9,000 bases of DNA. Source: Candidatus Alkanophagales archaeon. Lineage in GTDB: Archaea; Halobacteriota; Syntropharchaeia; Alkanophagales; B39-G2. This document shows positions 1 to 5,000 of this stretch, in pieces; positions within the stretch are counted from its first letter, which is position 1, and each line of letters starts with the position of its first letter. The notes beneath the pieces were generated by a model. The model did no database searches. It worked only from the letters and a program-made list of their open reading frames with translations, and was not told the DNA's origin. Location: assembly GCA_003661185.1 (NCBI GenBank), contig QMVQ01000052.1:1-9000 (forward strand). Direction: 5' to 3'. A program made the position numbers and the translations under genes.

Positions 1-41
1 CCTACCTACCAGCACAGAGCACTTTGTAGGAGCACAAGTAA

Positions 42-380
42 CTATTTTTCTGCAGCCTCTTGCCACTTCTCGCCGAGCCACCCGCCGAGCAGCGCTATCA
101 GGAAGCCGAGCAACGATGCCATGACGACGACGCTCGCAGGGATTTCTCCCGCACGCAGAAGAGCAAAGGCGCCTATTAGCACCGTAAATGCGCCTGCAAT
201 TCCCGCCTCCAAAATGGTCTTGCCCGCGGAGAGTCTACCTATGAGCATGCCGCCGACGAGATAACCAAGAACGCCAGCGAAGCCCCCGATGACGCCGCCC
301 AGCAAGATGCCGAGGGTTATTACCACAACTATCATTATCAGCGTCCCCAGAAATACCCACTTCACCTCAATTCCTGCCAT
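42..380 (-). CDS. Small glycine-rich four-helix membrane protein (DUF5518/DUF3792-like)
   Basis: A protein of 112 residues that is almost entirely membrane-embedded. Hydrophobic stretches lie at about residues 8-28, 29-50, 57-76 and 80-102, followed by a short charged tail (EKWQEAAEK). Glycines are dense in the helices, with GGxxGG-like spacing around residues 28-45, which suggests close helix packing. The pattern of a glycine-rich 'GYLVGG' helix followed by a basic loop and a second glycine-alanine helix recalls small archaeal and bacterial families such as DUF5518 or DUF3792, but I recognise the fold style rather than a firm family. No catalytic motif is visible and the function is unknown. 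It lies 33 bases downstream of the UPF0104-type gene on the same strand, so it may be co-transcribed, although a TATA-like box in the gap could also give it a leaderless transcript. No Shine-Dalgarno sequence precedes the ATG. Confidence 0.75.
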   Translation of the reverse strand: MAGIEVKWVFLGTLIMIVVVITLGILLGGVIGGFAGVLGYLVGGMLIGRLSAGKTILEAGIAGAFTVLIGAFALLRAGEIPASVVVMASLLGFLIALLGGWLGEKWQEAAEK

Positions 381-402
381 GCTCTAATGTTTAAGACGCC
401 TG

Positions 403-411
403 AATAAAAAA
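403..411 (-). promoter_or_regulatory. Possible TATA-like box for the glycine-rich membrane protein
   Basis: On the minus strand a run of six T followed by ATT is centred about 26 bases from the ATG at 380. That is the spacing expected for an archaeal TATA box giving a leaderless transcript, and no ribosome binding site is present to argue otherwise. The box sits in the 33-base gap after the upstream gene, so it could equally be the T-rich terminator of that gene. Confidence 0.3.
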
Positions 412-413
412 CT

Positions 414-1331
414 TCAGAAAAACATTCTCAGCCCGATGGCGTCCACGATTATGCAATTAATCCGCACGAGCAGCGAGAACGTCAGTGCGACGCCGACGTT
501 AACGCCGAGCATGTGGAAGACGGCGGCGGTGCCGCCTTCCATTATTCCGAAGCCTGCAGGCGTCAGCGGCACGAAAGCAAGTAGCGTTATCAGCGGATGC
601 AGGAGGAAGCATGCGACAAACGACAAATTAGTGCCAAGCGCCTTAGCCAAGAAGAACCACTGCAGCCCCATGAGCAGCCAGCACGCCATATATATCGCAA
701 ATATAGCGGGCAGGGCGCTCTTAATTTCAAAACTCAAGTCTTTAATCCTGTTGTATCCACTGCCGAACCTTTTCAGCACTGGAATTTTAAATAACAGTGA
801 CGAAGAAAGTTCTTCCCTTGTCCAGAGAGCCGTGAGAGTCACAACGCCGATTATGAGGAACACGGCAGCGGCAACGCTCAGAGGCACGAGCAAGCTTGAG
901 TCAAGAGCGGAGATGAAAAACAGAAAGCCGAGGAAGCCACCAAAAACCTTCATCACGAACTCGAAGCCCTGCGGCGCCAGGATGGCGGCGAACCCCTCTG
1001 TAATGCTTGCGTTCCCGCCCTTCCTCAAAAAATAAGGCGTCAAAAGGTAACCACTCCTCGCAGGTGTTACGTCGGACGCTATCATCCCGCCCATGTGCGC
1101 AAAAAACGAATCCTTAAAAGAGCTCTTTATTTTGCGCACCCTGAGCTTCGACAGTAGGTAGTGCAGGCGGAACGCCATGAACACGTCGTAACAGAAATAA
1201 GAGGCGGCGGCAAGCCCGAAATACGGCAAACTCACCCTACTGAAAGCCGCAAGAACTTCCTCTACGTCTATTTTGTAAAAGAGTAGCGCAAATATCAGCA
1301 AGCCAATGATTATCTGTATCTCCCTTTTCAT
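414..1331 (-). CDS. UPF0104 / LPG-synthase TM family (flippase-like) integral membrane protein
   Basis: An integral membrane protein of about 305 residues with roughly seven or eight hydrophobic segments. Two conserved blocks of the UPF0104 family (lysylphosphatidylglycerol synthase transmembrane region, PF03706) are visible: a 'SDVTPARSGYLLTPYFLRK' block in the first half and an 'LTPAGFGIMEGG' block near the C-terminus. Family members are thought to handle or flip lipids or lipid-linked saccharides; archaeal relatives accompany protein glycosylation or lipid modification. Which substrate this one uses cannot be told from sequence. Three in-frame starts exist (GTG 1340, ATG 1337, ATG 1331). 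I chose 1331 because AGTGAT at 1336-1341 is a good ribosome binding site four bases away and because MKREIQ followed at once by a hydrophobic helix is the usual family start. The upstream gene's stop at 1341-1343 overlaps this site, so the two are probably translationally coupled. Confidence 0.88.
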   Translation of the reverse strand: MKREIQIIIGLLIFALLFYKIDVEEVLAAFSRVSLPYFGLAAASYFCYDVFMAFRLHYLLSKLRVRKIKSSFKDSFFAHMGGMIASDVTPARSGYLLTPYFLRKGGNASITEGFAAILAPQGFEFVMKVFGGFLGFLFFISALDSSLLVPLSVAAAVFLIIGVVTLTALWTREELSSSLLFKIPVLKRFGSGYNRIKDLSFEIKSALPAIFAIYMACWLLMGLQWFFLAKALGTNLSFVACFLLHPLITLLAFVPLTPAGFGIMEGGTAAVFHMLGVNVGVALTFSLLVRINCIIVDAIGLRMFF

Positions 1332-1335
1332 GTTC

Positions 1336-1341
1336 ATCACT
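1336..1341 (-). promoter_or_regulatory. Ribosome binding site deciding the UPF0104 gene start
   Basis: The minus strand reads AGTGAT, a near match to the archaeal GGTGAT core, four bases before the ATG at 1331. It overlaps the alternative GTG and ATG codons and the stop of the upstream gene, so it supports the internal ATG and translational coupling. Confidence 0.5.
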
Positions 1342-1649
1342 TAAAAAAGCCGCACGGACAGCAGCAGTAGAATGAACGCAACAATCATTAGCACAATCGT
1401 CAGCATGATTGCGAGCTTCACCGCTGCCACGTCAGTCCCGAAGACTATCGGAAACGGTCCTATCATCACGACGCCCGCCGCCCTGCCTCCCGTAGTATCT
1501 TCCCAGCTCTCGCCCACTCCTTCACGCCCGTGCTCGTGCCAGTAACGCCCCTCTCGCACCGCCTTGTAGCCCTCGTAGAGCGTGCCCACGAATATGATCA
1601 GGATGCCAAGCAGCATCAGCGCAAAGCCCAGTAACCACCACTTAAACAT
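1341..1649 (-). CDS. DUF131 (TIGR00304-type) small archaeal membrane protein
   Basis: A protein of 102 residues with a transmembrane helix at each end (about residues 4-25 and 77-101) and a hydrophilic middle. The segment GGRAAGVVMIGPFPIVFGTD just before the second helix matches the signature of the archaeal DUF131 family (a GGVIxIGPIPIxFGSD-like motif). The biochemical function of that family is unknown. The central charged loop (YWHEHGREGVGESWEDTTG) looks like an insertion compared with shorter family members, which are often about 80 residues. It is the first gene of a minus-strand run whose next gene starts essentially at this gene's stop codon, so both are probably made from one mRNA. 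Upstream, AGGGAT about five bases before the ATG could act as a weak ribosome binding site. Confidence 0.85.
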   Translation of the reverse strand: MFKWWLLGFALMLLGILIIFVGTLYEGYKAVREGRYWHEHGREGVGESWEDTTGGRAAGVVMIGPFPIVFGTDVAAVKLAIMLTIVLMIVAFILLLLSVRLF

Positions 1650-1684
1650 CTTGCATCCCTAACAGCCGTTAAGTTTCAAAAAGC

Positions 1685-1693
1685 TTAATTTTA
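1685..1693 (-). promoter_or_regulatory. Possible TATA box for the three-gene membrane operon
   Basis: The minus strand reads TAAAATTA about 40 bases upstream of the DUF131 start codon. A start point about 25 bases downstream would leave a leader of roughly 14 bases. The match to an archaeal TATA box is modest, and other AT-rich choices exist in the same short divergent region. Confidence 0.3.
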
Positions 1694-1722
1694 TCGATTA
1701 CACTACGAATCCGTTAGAAGTC

Positions 1723-1738
1723 AAAGAAAGATATTTAA
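1723..1738 (+). promoter_or_regulatory. BRE/TATA promoter of the surface-protein gene
   Basis: A purine-rich stretch (AAAGAAAG) runs directly into ATATTTAA at 1731-1738, the form of an archaeal BRE plus TATA box. Its centre lies about 28 bases before the ATG at 1763, so transcription should begin at or a few bases before the start codon, giving a leaderless or nearly leaderless mRNA. Confidence 0.6.
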
Positions 1739-1762
1739 GCCGCTCCTTACAAGCAAGAAGTG

Positions 1763-2788
1763 ATGGATAAGGACTTATTAGTAGCACTGTTGGTGGTTTT
1801 AGCATTCTTTGTGCTCGTAGCTCTCGTTGCGACGGTCGGCGAGGGGCTTTACGAGGCGCCGTCAGCCGTTGTTATTAAAGATGTGGACGTTGCAGCTGCG
1901 GCCATTAACGCTTCGACGGCAGCGCTCAACATCACTGCATACCTCGACAATTGGGGCACGAGCAGTGGCAACATTAAACTTTTCGTGAAAGCTTTCGATG
2001 CGAGGACGAACCTCCTCGTCGCCACCAATAGGACCGATGTCGGCATCCTGAAAAAAGAAGAGACGAAGGCAGCCAGCGTATTAATATGCGTGGAGCGGCA
2101 TGGCGACTACCGCATCCGCCTCGTGCTCATCGAGGACGAAAAGAGCATCGGTGATTACGAAGTTTACATCAGAGGACTCGAGGCGTTAGAGCCGCCGGAG
2201 CACGCAAGGCTCTCGCTTAGAGCTATGGACTTTTACGTGGAATCCGTCGAAAGCGTTGGCGGTAAGGAGTATGCGGCGATAAATGTCACGCTCTACATCG
2301 ACAATCTCGGCAGCGATGTCAGCGGCTTGCGAGCGCTCGTAAAAGCACGGGACAACGAGACAAAGCTCATAACCGCACGGCAGTGGCTTGACCTCGGGCT
2401 TCTGCCTAAGGAAAGCACGAGCCTACGGCATGCGACGCTCCACTTGCTCAACGGGCGTGACTACGTCGTCGAAACCCAAATTTGGCAGGAACAGCAGATA
2501 ATAAAGGAAGGTAGTGGTTTCGTCGCCCTCAGTCCCTTCGCAAACCGAACAATTGCCGTCAGAGCTGAAGAGGAAACCATGGAAGTCTCGCCAGCCGTCG
2601 AAATCTCATATTTCATCCCCTCACAGCAGCAATCTAGAATTGAACCGCTTAAGGCGCCAAGGGACGTGGGTGGGGGCGAACGCCATCCTACACCGCCGAT
2701 GCCTGCGGGCTTCGAGGGTGTAACGGCAGTGGGGTCGCTCTTAGCAGCGTTGTTCCTGTTAAAGGGGGTGATGGGGCGTGGCAAGTGA
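1763..2788 (+). CDS. Surface protein with duplicated beta-rich domain (DUF7490/CARDB-like) and variant PGF-CTERM-like tail
   Basis: The protein has 341 residues when started at ATG 1763, which the promoter spacing favours over the GTG three bases earlier. Residues 5-27 form a hydrophobic N-terminal helix (signal peptide or anchor). Two copies of one domain follow, about residues 38-140 and 150-258. Equivalent pieces are ALNITAYLDNWG with AINVTLYIDNLG, LFVKAFD with ALVKARD, and VGILKKEET with LGLLPKEST. The domain resembles CARDB/DUF7490-type beta-sandwiches of archaeal surface proteins. Six N-glycosylation sequons (residues 49, 56, 89, 174, 198, 261) suit an exported protein. A proline/charged linker leads to PAGFEG at 314-319, a hydrophobic stretch (320-334) and a basic end, the layout of a PGF-CTERM archaeosortase signal but with Ala where Pro is usual. 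The next gene overlaps its last 11 bases. Its role is probably structural or ligand-binding at the cell surface. Confidence 0.8.
   Translation: MDKDLLVALLVVLAFFVLVALVATVGEGLYEAPSAVVIKDVDVAAAAINASTAALNITAYLDNWGTSSGNIKLFVKAFDARTNLLVATNRTDVGILKKEETKAASVLICVERHGDYRIRLVLIEDEKSIGDYEVYIRGLEALEPPEHARLSLRAMDFYVESVESVGGKEYAAINVTLYIDNLGSDVSGLRALVKARDNETKLITARQWLDLGLLPKESTSLRHATLHLLNGRDYVVETQIWQEQQIIKEGSGFVALSPFANRTIAVRAEEETMEVSPAVEISYFIPSQQQSRIEPLKAPRDVGGGERHPTPPMPAGFEGVTAVGSLLAALFLLKGVMGRGK
2767..2772 (+). promoter_or_regulatory. Ribosome binding site setting the GTG start of the overlapping gene
   Basis: GGTGAT lies five bases before the GTG at 2778 and inside the end of the surface-protein gene. It is a full match to the archaeal Shine-Dalgarno core, so it fixes the GTG start and supports translational coupling of the two genes. 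Confidence 0.7.
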
Positions 2789-3074
2789 AAAAGAAGTAGT
2801 AAAAGAGGCGGTAAAAGAGGGAATTAACAAAAGCAAGGTTGAGGCGAAAGCTGAAGTGCGGCGTGGTGACGAACTGCTCAGATATTTCAGGCTCGGCGTT
2901 CTCGTCATTTTGATGCTCTTACTGCTCGTTGCGACGTTCCACTTCTACTTTTCGGTCGTGAGCGCGGTCGCCAGTCTTTTCGAATATAGGTATCAAGCGC
3001 TGGTGACGGCAGGCTTTGCAGCGTGTGTGATTGCCGTTGTTGCCTACCTTCTGAGAGTCGTCGTGCGCTGGTAA
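2778..3074 (+). CDS. Small two-helix membrane protein, overlapping partner of the surface protein
   Basis: A protein of 98 residues that I do not recognise as a named family. Residues 1-35 are highly charged and probably helical (alternating K/E, VVKEAVKEG, VEAKAEVRRG). Two transmembrane segments follow at about 39-63 and 74-94, with a short loop containing YRYQ between them and a basic C-terminus (RVVVRW). The GTG start is set by a strong GGTGAT site and overlaps the end of the upstream gene by 11 bases, so the two products are made from one mRNA and probably in linked amounts. With two helices and no signal peptide, the N- and C-termini should lie on the same side, most likely the cytoplasm. 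A role as an inner-membrane partner or assembly factor for the surface protein is inference from the overlap alone. Confidence 0.75.
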   Translation: MASEKEVVKEAVKEGINKSKVEAKAEVRRGDELLRYFRLGVLVILMLLLLVATFHFYFSVVSAVASLFEYRYQALVTAGFAACVIAVVAYLLRVVVRW

Positions 3075-3112
3075 TTCGGTAGAGCCCGGCATCAGTATCT
3101 CATCATTTCAAC

Positions 3113-3127
3113 ATTTCTGTTTTCTGT
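3113..3127 (+). terminator. Possible T-rich terminator after the surface-protein pair
   Basis: A T-rich tract (TTTCTGTTTTCTGTT) lies about 40 bases after the stop codon of the two-helix protein. Archaeal transcription commonly ends at such tracts without a hairpin. The tract is not a clean run of T, so this is tentative. Confidence 0.3.
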
Positions 3128-3361
3128 TGAGTTACACTAATTAATGCTCGGCATTTCAATATTTGTTTTGACCAACGCTTGCGACCCGCCCATCTGCCGG
3201 GGGCATAGCACACATGACTGGGGTATTACATTTCCTGCCACCGTGCGTGAAACGGTGCCTAAGTACCTTTAGGACCTTGCCATTATCCGCCCCCTCTGAG
3301 CCGCTATTGCCACCGTGCTCCGACCCGCCCAGATAGATAAACACTCTATAATCAGGCACAG

Positions 3362-3369
3362 ATTTAATA
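3362..3369 (+). promoter_or_regulatory. Probable TATA box of the response regulator gene
   Basis: ATTTAATA sits about 35 bases before the chosen ATG at 3401. A start point about 25 bases downstream of the box gives a leader of roughly 10 bases that still contains the AGGGGG ribosome binding site at 3391-3396. This arrangement favours the ATG at 3401 over the one at 3386. Confidence 0.5.
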
Positions 3370-3400
3370 AAGAAAAAGGGATGAAATGAAAGGGGGCATT

Positions 3401-4009
3401 ATGAGAAAGAAGATAATGATAGTGGACGATGACCCGGACATTGTTGAGATGGTAAGAAAGATTTTAGAGGAAGAGGGCTACGAAGTTGCGCACGCATATT
3501 CCGGCGTCGAGTGCCTTGATATGCTCAAAAGCACGGACGAGCGCCCGGACCTTATACTCTTAGACATAATGATGGAGCCTATAAATGGGTGGGAGACGCT
3601 CAGCCGCATTAAAAGTGAAGAAGCACTAAGAGAAATTCCTGTGTGCATGTTGACTGTCGTCCCGTTGACGCCGGAGACTGTCGCCAGCGAGATCATAGAA
3701 AACATCGAGAACTACATAGTTAAACCATTTACCAAGGAAGATATACTGAGGTGCGTAAGAGACATTTTAGAGAGAGAAAAAGAGATAAAAGACGTAGTAG
3801 GCGAGTTAAGGTCAATAAGCAACGAAATCGCAAGCGAGTATGTGATGACGAGGAAATACGTAGAGCGACACCGTAAGCTAATAAATGTGCTCACAAAACT
3901 CGGCGGGCTCGACGACAAAGACACGAAAAAGATAATCGAGGCAAAAGAGAAGGAGATACGAGAGAAAGAAGCACGCCTGAAAGACATAATCGGCATGCTC
4001 AGAAAGTAG
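3401..4009 (+). CDS. Orphan CheY-like response regulator with helical C-terminal extension
   Basis: A receiver domain (residues 1-118) followed by a charged helical region (about 119-202) with no recognised DNA-binding or enzymatic output domain. All receiver landmarks are present: acidic residues D9 and D10 (IVDDDPD), phospho-acceptor D55 (LILLDIMM), T85 (CMLTVV) and K108 followed by P109 (IVKPF). Phosphorylation at D55 would drive signalling in the cytoplasm. The C-terminal part is rich in K/E (KKIIEAKEKEIREKEARLKDII) and could form a coiled coil for dimerisation or for binding a partner. I start at ATG 3401 because AGGGGG lies four bases upstream and because family members begin KKI(M/L)IVDDD; ATG 3386 would add MKGGI. 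No histidine kinase is adjacent, so the cognate kinase must be elsewhere. It is not obviously co-transcribed with either neighbour. Confidence 0.9.
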   Translation: MRKKIMIVDDDPDIVEMVRKILEEEGYEVAHAYSGVECLDMLKSTDERPDLILLDIMMEPINGWETLSRIKSEEALREIPVCMLTVVPLTPETVASEIIENIENYIVKPFTKEDILRCVRDILEREKEIKDVVGELRSISNEIASEYVMTRKYVERHRKLINVLTKLGGLDDKDTKKIIEAKEKEIREKEARLKDIIGMLRK

Positions 4010-4219
4010 TGCTAAAAAGGGTAAAATACGCTGAGATGCCTCAGGGCTGCACGTTACAGCGCTTGGAAGTAACGCATGTTTCTTCCATGGGGAGAGTATG
4101 CATGTCTTACCGCTGACGTTCGTTAAAGAGATTTGTCAAGCCGCCACAGGGGGCAGCTGCCTGGTCTTACCGTTTTCCGTCGAATTATTTATTTACAAGT
4201 CTGCTTTTAACTTTATAAG
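4010..4219 (+). other. Intergenic stretch with hairpins and a direct repeat
   Basis: There is no gene in these 210 bases. Visible structure: a hairpin CTGAG/CTCAG (4031-4035 with 4040-4044); CGTTAC/GTAACG (4052-4057 with 4069-4074); and TGGAAG/CTTCCA (4064-4069 with 4082-4087), which shares base 4069 with the previous stem so only one can form fully. A perfect palindrome GGCAGCTGCC lies at 4152-4161. The word GTCTTACCG occurs at 4104-4112 and 4164-4172, exactly 60 bases apart. Because nadE seems to have its own start point near 4215, these structures would belong to the 3' end of the response regulator mRNA, a separate small RNA, or DNA-level binding sites. Confidence 0.45.
4185..4195 (+). 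promoter_or_regulatory. Probable TATA box of nadE
   Basis: TTATTTATTTA lies about 25-35 bases before the nadE ATG, so transcription should start only a few bases ahead of the start codon. No ribosome binding site is present, in keeping with a leaderless or near-leaderless mRNA. Confidence 0.5.
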
Positions 4220-4963
4220 ATGCGTGAGGCAGAGCTGGCAGAGAGGATAAGTGGCTGGATTAGGAAGCAGGTTGAAGTGGCGGGCGCTCGTGGCGTCGTT
4301 GTCGGGATGAGCGGCGGTGTAGATTCTTCGGTCACTGCAGTCCTTTGCAAGAGGGCTTTTCCAGATGCGACGCTTGGGCTGATCCTACCATGCTTCAGCG
4401 ACCCGAGGGACGTGGCGCACGCAAAGCTCGTCGCCGAAAAGTTCGACATCGAAACCCGAACGGTTGACCTTTCGCCGATTTTCGCATCGCTCTTCAGAAT
4501 GCTTGAATCTCGTGAATATGATGGCGAAGCCGACATTGCGGCGGCGAACCTGAAGCCACGCCTTCGGATGCTCGTTCTTTACTATTTTGCAAACAAGCTG
4601 AACTACCTTGTCGTCGGCACCGGGAACAAAAGCGAGCTCTTGGTTGGCTACTTTACGAAATATGGTGATGGCGGTGTGGACCTCCTACCGTTAGGTGGAC
4701 TTTTAAAAACTGAGGTGCGGCGGCTCGCACAGGCGCTCGGAGTCCCTCAAGAAATCATCGAGAAGCCGCCATCAGCTGGTCTTTGGGCAGGACAGACCGA
4801 CGAGGGCGAACTCGGAATGAGCTACGAGACGCTTGACAATATTTTGGCGGCTCTGGAAACCGGCGACCTCTCAGGCTGCGACGAGAGCGAGGTGCGGCGA
4901 GTGCAGGAAATGATGGAACGGGCGAGACATAAAAGGGAAAGCCCGCCGGTATTTGAAGTCTGA
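4220..4963 (+). CDS. nadE: NH3-dependent NAD(+) synthetase
   Basis: This enzyme makes NAD+ from nicotinic acid adenine dinucleotide (deamido-NAD), ATP and ammonia, the last step of NAD synthesis in the cytoplasm. The protein of 247 residues matches the usual length of the single-domain ammonia-using enzymes; there is no glutaminase (nitrilase-like) domain. Motifs in order: the ATP pyrophosphatase loop SGGVDSS at 31-37, NLKPRLRM at 110-117, GTGNKSE at 133-139 and GYFTKYGDGG at 143-152. These are followed by the LPLGGLLKTEV and KPPSAGLWAGQTDEGELG segments typical of NadE. The C-terminal KRESPPVF is also family-like. The ATG is preceded directly by CTTTATAAG without a ribosome binding site, so initiation is probably leaderless. 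It converges on thrC with 37 bases between the stop codons. Confidence 0.96.
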   Translation: MREAELAERISGWIRKQVEVAGARGVVVGMSGGVDSSVTAVLCKRAFPDATLGLILPCFSDPRDVAHAKLVAEKFDIETRTVDLSPIFASLFRMLESREYDGEADIAAANLKPRLRMLVLYYFANKLNYLVVGTGNKSELLVGYFTKYGDGGVDLLPLGGLLKTEVRRLAQALGVPQEIIEKPPSAGLWAGQTDEGELGMSYETLDNILAALETGDLSGCDESEVRRVQEMMERARHKRESPPVFEV

Positions 4964-4970
4964 TTTTTGT
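4964..4970 (+). terminator. Possible T-tract terminator after nadE
   Basis: The run GATTTTTG follows the nadE stop codon directly, in the 37-base gap before the convergent thrC. A short T tract is enough for archaeal termination, but five T bases is weak evidence. Confidence 0.3.
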
Positions 4971-5000
4971 GCCGTGGCGTGCAAGTTCCTCTATATGCAA

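Larger units (their letters stand above)
3075..3400 (+). other. Gene-free stretch with repeats and potential RNA structure
   Basis: No convincing gene lies here. A minus-strand reading frame of 67 codons at 3156-3359 has no family resemblance, and I regard it as chance. The left part (to about 3170) is T-rich and could end transcription of the upstream pair. The right part (3180-3335) is GC-rich and holds an 11-base word, CGACCCGCCCA, at 3182-3192 and 3321-3331. A 10-base word, GCCACCGTGC, occurs at 3237-3246 and 3309-3318. A hairpin (3239-3244 with 3252-3257) and a long-range pairing GGGGGC (3199-3204) with GCCCCC (3289-3294) are possible. A structured RNA or a decayed element would explain this. 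Confidence 0.5.

Noticed and set aside
1..30. CCTAC/GTAGG inverted repeat at the left edge
   Set aside because: The stem is only five bases with a long loop and no T tract, and the window edge prevents any judgement of a larger repeat or terminator.
436..1035. Plus-strand open frame of 199 codons opposite the UPF0104 gene
   Set aside because: It lies antisense to a clear family member and its translation is Ser/Pro/Lys-rich without domain features.
3180..3335. CRISPR-like or IS-end repeats
   Set aside because: Each word occurs only twice, at irregular spacing, with no terminal inverted repeats, target duplication or transposase nearby.
3156..3359. Minus-strand open frame of 67 codons in the intergenic block
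   Set aside because: No family resemblance, low-complexity Gly/Ser start, no ribosome binding site, and it coincides with repeats and potential stems, so chance is more likely.
4010..4219. Riboswitch controlling nadE
   Set aside because: The TATA box at 4185-4195 puts the start point downstream of the hairpins, so they would not be in the nadE mRNA; no known riboswitch core was recognised.
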